13,923 bases of DNA from the NCBI GenBank assembly GCA_021154065.1, contig JAJKJG010000067.1, positions 1-13,923 of the forward strand, in the 5' to 3' direction. The stretch comes from Methylobacterium sp. (GTDB lineage Bacteria > Pseudomonadota > Alphaproteobacteria > Rhizobiales > Beijerinckiaceae). Below are positions 1 through 6,155 of the stretch, piece by piece. The notes under the pieces were generated by a model. The model was not told the DNA's origin, did no database searches, and saw nothing but the letters and a program-made list of their open reading frames with translations. The position numbers and the translations under genes were made by a program. Each line of letters begins with the position of its first letter. Within the stretch, counting starts at the first letter, position 1.

Positions 1-614
1 CCGTCCGGGCCGTAAGCTTGCCATTGCCGCTGCGTCGCCGGGTTCGAGAGCACGAAGCCGGGCGCGACCGAGTTCACGGTGACGCCGTGCGGCGCGAGCT
101 CCCACGAGAGCTGCTTCGTCAGGCCGACGAGGGCGTGCTTTGCCGCCGCATAGGCCTGGATGCCGGTGAGACTCGGTCGCAGGCCGGCGCCGGACGAGAT
201 GGTGACGATCCGGCCCCAGCCGGCGCGCTTCATGAGCGGCGCCGCCGCCTGGGCGAGCCAGAACGCGCCGTCGACATTGGCCTCAAACAGCACCCGCCAA
301 TCGGCTTTGGAAACCTCCTCGATCGCCCGGCCGACCTGGCCGCGCACGCCGCCGGCGGCAAGCGCCAGGATGTCGAGCCGGCCCTCGGCCGCAGCCACGT
401 CCGCGACGAGCCGATGCGCCGATGCGCGCTCGGAGAGGTCGAGCGCATGCGCGGTCGCGCCGAGCGCTTCGGCGGTTTGCCGCACGCCCGCCGCGTCGAG
501 ATCGGCGACATGGACGCGCGCGCCGGCGTCGCGGAACGCGGTCGCGATGGCGCGGCCGATGCCCTGGGCCGCGCCCGTGACGATCACGGCGCGGGCGTCA
601 AATCGGAGCTGCAT
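1..614 (-). CDS. SDR-family NAD(P)-dependent oxidoreductase, C-terminus off the window
   Basis: This is a classical short-chain dehydrogenase/reductase; 204 complete codons are visible and the 3' end lies beyond base 1. Visible motifs are the cofactor loop VTGAAQGIG at residues 12-20, an Ala-Gly-Gly turn near 87-89, Asn113, Ser140/Ser141 and the catalytic pair Tyr155/Lys159 in YAAAK, followed by a PG turn (184-185) as usual after the active site. All catalytic residues of the family are present, so it should be active. The ATG at 614 lies 31 bases inside the 3' end of the upstream reductase gene. It is preferred over a GTG at 587, which overlaps that gene's stop codon, because it leaves the usual short lead of about 10 residues before the first strand. 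The substrate is unknown; the neighbours (creatininase-like and ketopantoate-reductase-like enzymes) suggest a shared catabolic route. Confidence 0.9.
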   Translation of the reverse strand, partial: MQLRFDARAVIVTGAAQGIGRAIATAFRDAGARVHVADLDAAGVRQTAEALGATAHALDLSERASAHRLVADVAAAEGRLDILALAAGGVRGQVGRAIEEVSKADWRVLFEANVDGAFWLAQAAAPLMKRAGWGRIVTISSGAGLRPSLTGIQAYAAAKHALVGLTKQLSWELAPHGVTVNSVAPGFVLSNPATQRQWQAYGPD

Positions 615-1624
615 GCCTTGAGAAGCTCGTTGAAGGTGTCGAGCGATTGCGGGCGCCGCCCGTCCTCGACGTCGTGGATCAGGCCGACGAGGCGATCGAG
701 CGCCGGCGTCGGGATGCCCTGCTCGCGCGCCAGCGCGCCGATGACCCCGATCTGGGCGTCGATCTCGGTCCGGCGCTTGCGGACCGCGAGGTCGCGCCAG
801 ATGCCCGAGTGGGTCTTTGCCGATTGCGCGGTGTATTCGGCAAGCCAGGCGATCGCGTCGAGCGCCTCCGCCTCGGGCGCTCCCGGCGCGAACGCCTCCG
901 GCCGGAAGGCGCCGAAACCGCGGAGGCTCACCCCGCGGGCGTTTGCGACCGCGGCGACCTCGCGCCCGATCGCGAGCCAGGCCGGGGCGCGCGCCGGGTC
1001 GGCGAAGTTTGCGGTCATCGAGTCCGGCGTCAGCGCGGTCGCGAACAGCATCGCGCCGTAGGCAAGCTTGCCCCACAGAAAGCCCCAGATGTCGTCGGTC
1101 AGCAGCGCCTCGGGCTCGAAGATCCTGAGCAGCCCGTGCATCTCGCGCGTGCGGTCGCGGATCGAGCCGTCGATCTCGCCGACGACGACGGCGCCGCGGT
1201 TGCCGTAGAGGATCCGGCCGGGGCCGAGCCAGTCGGCGCCGAAATTGACGAAGCAGCCCATGGTGCGCTCGGGCCCGACGCGACGCGCGATGGCGAGCTC
1301 GTTCAGCCCGTTCTGGGCCGAGAGCACGCAGCCTTCGGCGGCAAGATGCGGCGCAAGCCGGTCGAGCGCCGCCTCGGTGTGCTGCGCCTTCACGGCAAGG
1401 ACGACGCGCCGGTAGACGCCCTCGACCTCGTCCGGCGTCGCCGCCGCGATCACCTGCGTGAAGCTCTCGACCGGCCCTTCGATCGCGAGCCCCGTCGTCC
1501 GGCAGGTCTCGACATGCTCGGCGACCTTGTCGACGAGCAGCACGTCGAGGCCGGCGCGCCGCCAATAGGCGCCGATCGTGCCGCCGATCGCGCCCGCGCC
1601 CCAGATCAGGATCGGCTCGGCCAC
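584..1624 (-). CDS. Ketopantoate reductase (ApbA/PanE)-fold dehydrogenase, probably not true PanE
   Basis: The predicted protein has 346 residues, a little longer than typical PanE. An N-terminal Rossmann motif GAGAIGG (residues 9-15) binds NAD(P). Further family marks are VKAQ with Lys79, QNG at 104-106, a GKL motif with Lys186 where the family's catalytic lysine sits, and RTEID with Glu287 in the C-terminal helical domain. In E. coli PanE the catalytic Lys is followed at +4 and +8 by substrate-binding Asn residues; here these positions are Gly190 and Phe194, so pantoate synthesis is doubtful. The GTG start at 1624 overlaps the upstream creatininase-like gene by 19 bases and places the Rossmann strand right at the N-terminus. 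The frame stays open far upstream, but that part lies antiparallel in phase to the conserved creatininase reading and looks non-coding. Function inferred: NAD(P)H-dependent reduction of a 2-oxo acid or oxidation of a hydroxy acid. Confidence 0.88.
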   Translation of the reverse strand: MAEPILIWGAGAIGGTIGAYWRRAGLDVLLVDKVAEHVETCRTTGLAIEGPVESFTQVIAAATPDEVEGVYRRVVLAVKAQHTEAALDRLAPHLAAEGCVLSAQNGLNELAIARRVGPERTMGCFVNFGADWLGPGRILYGNRGAVVVGEIDGSIRDRTREMHGLLRIFEPEALLTDDIWGFLWGKLAYGAMLFATALTPDSMTANFADPARAPAWLAIGREVAAVANARGVSLRGFGAFRPEAFAPGAPEAEALDAIAWLAEYTAQSAKTHSGIWRDLAVRKRRTEIDAQIGVIGALAREQGIPTPALDRLVGLIHDVEDGRRPQSLDTFNELLKACSSDLTPAP

Positions 1625-2316
1625 GGCCCCTCCAGCGCCTCCCGGACCTCCTCGACTCCCGCCCGCCACAACGCCAGCATGACATCGTCGGGCTTCTCGT
1701 ATTCGCCGCCGAACGAGCCGTCGCCGAGGATCGTGCGGACGTCGTCCGGCGAAGAGGCGCGCATGAGCGCGAGATCCGGCGGCGGCTTTGCGCCCTCCGG
1801 TGCCGCCGCGCCGGCGAGCCGCGTCCAGGGGAAGTTCTCCATCCAGTTCGCGTGCGTGCCGGACGGGTCGATCTCCTGGACCTTGGCCCAGGTCTTCGGC
1901 GCGTTCCACCAGCTGTGGAACTTGAGCGACAGGCTCGGGCGGCCGGCCATGAGCTCCTGCGCCAGCGCGCCGACCGGCATGTTGCCGCCGTGCCCGTTGA
2001 CGATCAGCACCCGGCGGAAGCCGGCCCGGTGGACGGAGGCGACGAGATCGCGCACGACCGCGAGCAGCGTCTCCACCTGCAGCGAGATCGTGCCCGGAAA
2101 GGCGAGGAAGTAAGGGGCGAGCCCGAAAGGCATCGCCGGATAGACCGGCACGCCGAGCGGCTCCGCGGCTTCGACCGCCACGCGCTCGGCGAGGATGGCG
2201 TCGACGCACAGCGACAGCTGCGCGTGCTGCTCGGTCGAGCCGATCGGCAGGACGCAGCGGTCGTCGGCGGCGAGATACGCCTCGACCTGCATCCAGTTCA
2301 TGTCGGCGATGCGCAT
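1606..2316 (-). CDS. Creatininase-family amidohydrolase
   Basis: This 236-residue protein has the creatininase/MftE-family fold pattern. Visible marks are LPIGSTEQH at residues 23-31 with likely metal ligands Glu29, His31 and Asp39, the NGHGGN loop at 107-112 with His109, and a His155...Glu160 pair that matches the family's HAG-x-x-E region although the intervening residues differ. The family includes creatinine amidohydrolase, the formamide hydrolases of riboflavin-related routes and MftE peptidase, so family membership does not give the substrate. The ATG at 2316 lies nine bases after the HepT-like stop codon. No strong Shine-Dalgarno sequence is visible, so translation may depend on coupling. 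The next gene starts 19 bases before this one ends, which argues for a single transcript with the reductase and the SDR. Creatinine as the substrate is possible but unsupported, because no creatinase or sarcosine oxidase is nearby. Confidence 0.88.
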   Translation of the reverse strand: MRIADMNWMQVEAYLAADDRCVLPIGSTEQHAQLSLCVDAILAERVAVEAAEPLGVPVYPAMPFGLAPYFLAFPGTISLQVETLLAVVRDLVASVHRAGFRRVLIVNGHGGNMPVGALAQELMAGRPSLSLKFHSWWNAPKTWAKVQEIDPSGTHANWMENFPWTRLAGAAAPEGAKPPPDLALMRASSPDDVRTILGDGSFGGEYEKPDDVMLALWRAGVEEVREALEGPWPSRS

Positions 2317-2325
2317 CGGCTCGGC

Positions 2326-2667
2326 TTATCGTTGGAGGCTCGCTCGAATCGCTTCGACCGCGATCCGGAGCGCCGGCAGCCGATTGGTCACCACGCGCCA
2401 GATCACTTCATCGTCCGTGCGCTGGTATTCGTGGCGAAGCACGTTTCCGATGCCCATTACCTCTTTCCACGGTATCTCAGGCCGGGATTCCTGCAGTTGG
2501 GCCGGGATGCGGCGCGAGGCTTCCGAAATGATCTCGATACCGCGTTCGATGCCCCGCTTCAGCAGCCACTCGCGGCGATAATCCTCGAGCGATTTCGCAA
2601 AGGCAGCGCCTGCGATGCCATCAAGCTCGCGGAGGATGTCGGCCAAGGCAACTTCGACATCAAGCAT
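2326..2667 (-). CDS. hepT: HepT-like ribonuclease toxin (DUF86, HEPN fold)
   Basis: A 113-residue all-helical protein of the DUF86/HepT family, the toxin half of type VII toxin-antitoxin pairs. In that system the partner nucleotidyltransferase silences HepT by adding nucleotides to a tyrosine near its active site. The HEPN signature is seen as RHEY at residues 78-81, giving His79 and Tyr81 of the usual H-x-Y. The canonical Arg five residues before the His is Gly74 here, while an Arg directly precedes the His; this matches a GNVLRHEY variant I believe is common in alphaproteobacteria. The ATG at 2667 shares one base with the stop codon of the upstream nucleotidyltransferase (TGATG). GC content is lower than in the following metabolic genes, by hand count about 55-67% per line, suggesting later acquisition. 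Confidence 0.85.
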   Translation of the reverse strand: MLDVEVALADILRELDGIAGAAFAKSLEDYRREWLLKRGIERGIEIISEASRRIPAQLQESRPEIPWKEVMGIGNVLRHEYQRTDDEVIWRVVTNRLPALRIAVEAIRASLQR

Positions 2668-2963
2668 CAGAAGATCCGCACGGCCGAGCGCTCGATCTTG
2701 TCCTTCAGCATCGGGTGAAGCCCGCCGCGCGTCGTCACGTCAGCCTCGATCCCAAGCTTCTCCTCAAGAAAGAGCTTTATCCCGACCAGCTCGATGAGCG
2801 AAAAGCCGCTGTCCGGGTCGTAGTCCATGAAGAGGTCGAGGTCGCTGTCGGCAGCGGCCTCGTTCCGGGCCGTCGACCCGAACAGATAGAGCGACGTCGC
2901 GCCCATCGCCTTGATGGCGTCGGCGTGGCGCAGCAGCTGAGAGATGGCGTCGGTGCGCGTCAT
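2667..2963 (-). CDS. mntA: MntA-like minimal nucleotidyltransferase antitoxin
   Basis: A 98-residue minimal nucleotidyltransferase. The defining motif GSx10DxD is exact: Gly29-Ser30, ten residues, Asp41-Leu-Asp43. A third acidic position is likely Asp75 in GIEADV. The protein is predicted to transfer nucleotides from ATP to the partner HepT-like toxin and thereby neutralise it. It directly precedes and overlaps that toxin by one base, the standard mntA-hepT order. No Shine-Dalgarno sequence is visible before the ATG at 2963; a TATCAT hexamer ends six bases upstream, which could mean a leaderless transcript. It is the first gene of what may be a five-gene transcript running into the creatininase-like trio. 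The pairing is well supported; toxicity of this particular pair is inferred. Confidence 0.88.
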   Translation of the reverse strand: MTRTDAISQLLRHADAIKAMGATSLYLFGSTARNEAAADSDLDLFMDYDPDSGFSLIELVGIKLFLEEKLGIEADVTTRGGLHPMLKDKIERSAVRIF

Positions 2964-2969
2964 GGCGAC

Positions 2970-2998
2970 ATGATAACGCGATCGGGGACGCGAGCGAA
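2970..2998 (-). promoter_or_regulatory. Possible promoter for the mntA-hepT transcript
   Basis: On the minus strand a TATCAT hexamer (bases 2975-2970) ends six bases before the mntA ATG, and a weak upstream element TTCGCTC lies at 2998-2992. The -10 element is good and the -35 element poor. Together with the absence of a ribosome binding site this fits a leaderless start, but the match could be chance. Confidence 0.25.
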
Positions 2999-3011
2999 GG
3001 CGCGCGCCCGG

Positions 3012-3266
3012 TCAATCGCCGGGCCGCACCGGCGGCTCGTCGAAGGCGATGTCGCCGGGCGTGTCAGCGAGGAAGAAGCCGTTGGCGTGGATGCCGGCGC
3101 GGACGGCGTCGATCTCGGCGGCCGCGGTCCAGCCCGTCGCCGGATCGACCTCGCGCACGAAGCGCCAGGGGCCATCCTCCGGCGGCAGCCTGGCGCCGGA
3201 GCGGTCGCCGGCGAAGGCGTGCAGGCCGGAGCCGGAGGACGAGCGGAAATAGTACAAGATGGACAT
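3012..3266 (-). CDS. Small conserved hypothetical protein with YYF N-terminus
   Basis: A predicted soluble protein of 84 residues. It begins MSILYYF, continues with a short Ser/Gly-rich turn and LHAFAGDRSGARLP (residues 15-28), then a GPW motif near 32-34 and an acidic, proline-rich tail. I recall similar small proteins (YYF start, LHAF, LPxxxGPW) in other Hyphomicrobiales but know no function. There is no signal peptide or membrane segment, and no cysteine pair for metal binding. The ATG at 3266 is preferred over in-frame upstream starts because the 160 bases upstream have repeats and lower GC and do not read like protein. It is followed after 48 bases by mntA and preceded by a 164-base spacer after the amidohydrolase gene, so it may be its own transcription unit. 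Confidence 0.65.
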   Translation of the reverse strand: MSILYYFRSSSGSGLHAFAGDRSGARLPPEDGPWRFVREVDPATGWTAAAEIDAVRAGIHANGFFLADTPGDIAFDEPPVRPGD

Positions 3267-3312
3267 GGGCGGACCCGCGCGGTGACGGTCCCACACTAGC
3301 CGCGTCGCCGGA

Positions 3313-3343
3313 CGGCGCAAAATCCTTCTCGCGCGGCGCAAAA
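3313..3343. repeat. Two direct copies of CGGCGCAAAA, 21-base period
   Basis: CGGCGCAAAA occurs at 3313-3322 and again at 3334-3343, exactly 21 bases apart, close to two helical turns. On the minus strand the copies read TTTTGCGCCG and lie about 46-77 bases upstream of the small-protein ATG. This is the geometry of tandem regulator sites on one DNA face. No known regulator with this site comes to mind, and chance is possible. Confidence 0.55.
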
Positions 3344-3367
3344 GAGACCATCTGCGGGCAGGCTTAA

Positions 3368-3385
3368 GAATCCGGGATTCAATCC
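3368..3385. repeat. Overlapping palindromes built on GGATT half-sites
   Basis: GAATCC-G-GGATTC (3368-3380) is a perfect 6+6 palindrome with a one-base centre. Its right arm overlaps a second palindrome, GGATT-C-AATCC (3375-3385), giving three half-sites in alternating orientation. It is too tight for a hairpin loop in the first case, which favours a protein-binding site over a terminator. Confidence 0.4.
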
Positions 3386-3430
3386 TACAAACCCCCATTC
3401 CAGCTCGGCGGACCTGCTGCGGCGGCAACC

Positions 3431-4408
3431 CTAAGACAGGCGGGAGATAAGCTCGCTTGCCGTGCCGTGAGCGATCAGCGCCCGGTCCTCATCCGACAGC
3501 TCGGCCAAGGAAAGGGTGTCGACGATCGGGTTAGGCTGGAAGATGGGGTAGTCGGTGCCGAGCATGATCCGATCCGCTCCGACGACTTTCACGGCGAGCT
3601 CGAGAGCCCTCGGCCCGAGAGAGGCGCAGTCATAGTGCAGGCGGCGAAGCCTTTCGGCCGGGAATCTTCCGAGCCCGCGAGACGTGGCGATGGCTTGAAG
3701 GCGCTCGAGCACGAACGGCAGCGTGCCGCCGAGGTTGACGACCTGGACATCGACGTCCGGGAACTCGTCGAGCAGGCCCGAGAAGAGCAAGGTCAAGGCC
3801 ATGTGAGAGATCGAGGCCTGCAGCTCCAGGCCCGAGGCTCGATAGACGCTCGTGTCGCGGAATGGCGTCGGCGGCGCCTCGCCGGGCGCGAGCCCCGGGT
3901 GCACCATCAGCAGTCCGCCGAGCTCGTTCGCTGCTCGAAAGACCGGGCGAAGCGCCTCGGCCCGCTCGATCTGCGAGAAGAAGCCGCCCGGCAGAATGGC
4001 GCCGAGCAAGCCTCGGTCCCGGCGGACGCGCGTCAGCTCGGCCGCCGCGCGTGCAACGTCGCCAAGCGGCAGCCCCGCAAGCCCGACGAAACGTCCTCCC
4101 GACGTCCGGCACAGGTCGGCGAGGCGATCGTTGAACGCGCGGATCGGGGTCGCAACCTGATCGGCGTCCTCGGCATCGACGCCGAGCGCGCCCGGGAATG
4201 TCATCAGTTGCGTCCGGATACCGGCGGCATCGAGGTAGGCCAGCCGCGCGCCAAGGTCCGCGTAGCCCTCCGAGATGACGGTGCTCGCCGTCATCGCGTG
4301 CAGGACATCCCGTCCGAGCTCATCGGCGGCAACGTAGGGCCGGCGGGTGCGCTTCCTGAGGTCTTCGACGAGCCCGCTATAATAATGCGAATGCATGTCG
4401 ATCGGCAT
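3431..4408 (-). CDS. Amidohydrolase-2-family metal-dependent hydrolase/decarboxylase (ACMSD-like)
   Basis: A 325-residue TIM-barrel protein of the Amidohydro_2 family, which contains aminocarboxymuconate-semialdehyde decarboxylase and related enzymes. Metal ligands seen are His6 and His8 in MHSH at the N-terminus, His170 in MVHPG and Asp286 in LGTDYP. The strand that normally ends in the catalytic His of a HGGG-like motif reads VVNLGGTLP, putting Asn225 in that place; the DNA codon is a clear AAC. Activity may be altered or lost. The ATG at 4408 sits behind a purine-rich tract GGGGGGAA with five-base spacing, 26 bases after the ATPase stop codon. It is the last gene of the transporter operon and may process the imported compound or a product of the dioxygenase. 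The substrate is unknown. Confidence 0.87.
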   Translation of the reverse strand: MPIDMHSHYYSGLVEDLRKRTRRPYVAADELGRDVLHAMTASTVISEGYADLGARLAYLDAAGIRTQLMTFPGALGVDAEDADQVATPIRAFNDRLADLCRTSGGRFVGLAGLPLGDVARAAAELTRVRRDRGLLGAILPGGFFSQIERAEALRPVFRAANELGGLLMVHPGLAPGEAPPTPFRDTSVYRASGLELQASISHMALTLLFSGLLDEFPDVDVQVVNLGGTLPFVLERLQAIATSRGLGRFPAERLRRLHYDCASLGPRALELAVKVVGADRIMLGTDYPIFQPNPIVDTLSLAELSDEDRALIAHGTASELISRLS

Positions 4409-4434
4409 GCTGGTTCCCCCCGCGGAACGGGCCC

Positions 4435-5196
4435 TCAGTGCGACAGGATCGGGCGCAGAAAAGCCTTGGCGCGATCGGATTGCGGGGCACGGAAGAATTC
4501 CTCCGGCGACGCAATCTCGACGATCTCGCCGGCGTCCATGAAGACGATGCGGTCGGCAACCCGGCGCGCAAAGCCCATCTCGTGCGTGACGCAGATCATC
4601 GTCATTCCCTGATCGGCCAGCTCGACGATCACATCGAGGACCTCGGTGATCATCTCCGGGTCGAGCGCGGAGGTCGGTTCGTCGAAGAGCATGAGCGTCG
4701 GCTTCATGCACAGCGCGCGGGCGATCGCAACCCTCTGCTGCTGCCCGCCCGAGAGCTGGCTTGGATACTTCGTCGCCTGCTCCGCGATGTGCACCCGCTC
4801 GAGCACGCTCATGGCGAGGTTCTCCGCCTCCTTGCGGGGAATGCCATGGTTGCGGACCGGTCCGAGGACGCAGTTCTGGAGCACGGTCAAGTGCGGGAAG
4901 AGATTGAACTGCTGGAACACCATCCCGACCCTGCGGCGCACGGCCGTAATCTTTTTCGGGTCGCCGTCCACCTCCCGCCCCTCGAGGATGATGCTGCCGC
5001 GCTCGTGCGTCTCCAGGCCGTTCACGCACCGGATCAGCGTCGACTTGCCCGATCCGGAAGGACCGCAAACAACGACCCTCTCGCCGGGCAGCACTTCGAG
5101 ATCAACTGCGTACAAAGCGCAGAACTCCGCATACCATTTGCAGACGTCCCGCATCACCAGGATGGGCGCGGCGTCCTGGCCGACGGTTCCGATCAA
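4435..5196 (-). CDS. Polar amino acid ABC transporter, ATP-binding protein (GlnQ/HisP type)
   Basis: This cytoplasmic ATPase energises the two permeases encoded just upstream. With the chosen start it has 253 residues, normal for the family. Walker A GPSGSGKST (45-53), the Q-loop in FQQFNLFP (94-101), signature LSGGQQQR (148-155), Walker B LMLFDEP (168-174) and the switch His205 in VTHEMGF are all intact. The start is uncertain. A TTG at 5196 overlaps the permease stop codon as TTGA and has GAGG about 11 bases upstream. The first in-frame ATG (5154) has no ribosome site and would remove the residues before the first strand. The frame is open much further upstream, but there it is a shadow of the permease gene. 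Next gene: amidohydrolase, 26 bases on. Confidence 0.92.
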   Translation of the reverse strand: MIGTVGQDAAPILVMRDVCKWYAEFCALYAVDLEVLPGERVVVCGPSGSGKSTLIRCVNGLETHERGSIILEGREVDGDPKKITAVRRRVGMVFQQFNLFPHLTVLQNCVLGPVRNHGIPRKEAENLAMSVLERVHIAEQATKYPSQLSGGQQQRVAIARALCMKPTLMLFDEPTSALDPEMITEVLDVIVELADQGMTMICVTHEMGFARRVADRIVFMDAGEIVEIASPEEFFRAPQSDRAKAFLRPILSH

Positions 5197-6143
5197 CGCG
5201 GCACCAGCCTCGCGCGGCGCTCCAGATGATCGAACAGGAGCGAGAAGACGAGACACATGGCGAAATAGAATGTCGCGGCGATGATCCACGTTTCGAAGGT
5301 TCGCCGGGTCGTCGAGGCGACCTCGTTCGACAGGAACGTCAGTTCCTGGACCGAGATCAACGACACCATCGCCGAGTCCTTGACGAGGCTGATGAACTGC
5401 CCGCCGAGCGGCGGCAGGATCCGGCGCAAGGCCTGCGGCAGAACCACGTCGGCGATCACCCGCGTGTGCGAAAGGCCGATCGCGCGGGCCGCCTCCCATT
5501 GCCCCTTCTCGACCGACTGGATGCCGGAGCGGACGATTTCGGTCACGTAAGCGGCCTCGAAGATGGCAAGGCAAACGACTCCCGAGAGGAAGTTGGCGAA
5601 CAGGTTCGGTGGCCCGAAGAGGACGAGAGCGACGGGATTGGCGAGGATCGGCGAGTCGGGACGAAGCCGATCGACGCCGATGGCCGGGAAGAGCTGGCTC
5701 GAGATGAAGAAGTAGAAAATGAAGATGAAGACGACCGGCGGGATGTTGCGGATGAGCTCGACGTAAGCCCGGCTCAGGAGCTGCAGCGTCAGGTTGGTGC
5801 TGGTGCGCGCCAATCCCATGACGACGCCGATCAGCGTCGCCAGAACGGTCCCCCACAGCGCGAGGCGCAGCGTCATGGCGGCGCCCTGAAGCAGCAGGTT
5901 CGGCACCCAGCTCCCGGTCGCGGCGTCGTAGCGGATGACGAAGTTGAACGCCTGGCCCCAATTCCAGCGGTAGGCGAGCACGTCGTCCACCCGGTAGGCC
6001 GCATAGGCGAGCGCCAGCGCGACGAGCCCGAACAGAGCGGCGTCGACGGGCGTAAGTCGTGCTCGCGCGGGCCGGGCCGGCGGCAGCCGGCGCGGTCGCG
6101 CGGGCGGCTCGCCGTCGTGCCTGCCCGATCGCGGAAGGGTCAC
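5193..6143 (-). CDS. Polar amino acid ABC transporter permease (HisM/GlnP family), second copy
   Basis: An inner-membrane permease of 316 residues with a GTG start 12 bases after the binding-protein stop codon. The N-terminal 30 residues are rich in Arg and Pro and cytoplasmic, followed by a first helix (about 33-50) and a periplasmic YRWNW segment (58-62). The conserved core starts near residue 85. ELIRNIPP (129-136) and the EAA loop EAARAIGLSHTRVIADVVLPQ (217-237), which docks on the ATPase, are typical of the polar amino acid family. It is longer than the usual 220-240-residue family members because of the extra N-terminal helix and a stretch near 150-180. Its stop codon overlaps the TTG start of the ATPase, so the two are translationally coupled. 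It is paralogous to the permease at 6988-7833, with which it likely forms a heterodimer. Confidence 0.92.
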   Translation of the reverse strand: MTLPRSGRHDGEPPARPRRLPPARPARARLTPVDAALFGLVALALAYAAYRVDDVLAYRWNWGQAFNFVIRYDAATGSWVPNLLLQGAAMTLRLALWGTVLATLIGVVMGLARTSTNLTLQLLSRAYVELIRNIPPVVFIFIFYFFISSQLFPAIGVDRLRPDSPILANPVALVLFGPPNLFANFLSGVVCLAIFEAAYVTEIVRSGIQSVEKGQWEAARAIGLSHTRVIADVVLPQALRRILPPLGGQFISLVKDSAMVSLISVQELTFLSNEVASTTRRTFETWIIAATFYFAMCLVFSLLFDHLERRARLVPR

Positions 6144-6155
6144 TTTCCGCGGCTG

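Larger units (their letters stand above)
3267..3430. other. Repeat-bearing spacer between amidohydrolase and small-protein genes
   Basis: This 164-base non-coding stretch is AT-richer than its surroundings. It holds two copies of a 10-base direct repeat at a 21-base period and an overlapping palindrome cluster, listed separately. No U-run terminator and no convincing -35/-10 pair were found. It is the likely 3' end of the transporter operon and the control region of the small protein gene. Confidence 0.5.

Noticed and set aside
18..2113. Long plus-strand open frames opposite the SDR, reductase and creatininase-like genes
   Set aside because: They are antisense shadows of GC-rich genes: very rich in Arg, Ala and Asp-Arg strings, with no family motif, while the minus strand shows intact catalytic motifs.
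1625..2209. Long N-terminal extension of the ketopantoate-reductase-like protein
   Set aside because: It covers the conserved creatininase-like gene in another frame and is Arg/Gly-rich and low in complexity; the Rossmann motif begins right after GTG 1624.
1606..2316. Naming the creatininase-family gene as true creatininase
   Set aside because: The family covers many substrates, the HAG-x-x-E region is divergent, and no creatinase or sarcosine genes are in view.
3267..3428. N-terminal extension of the small YYF protein
   Set aside because: The stretch holds repeats and has lower GC and an Arg-rich, unconserved translation; the ATG at 3266 gives a natural start.
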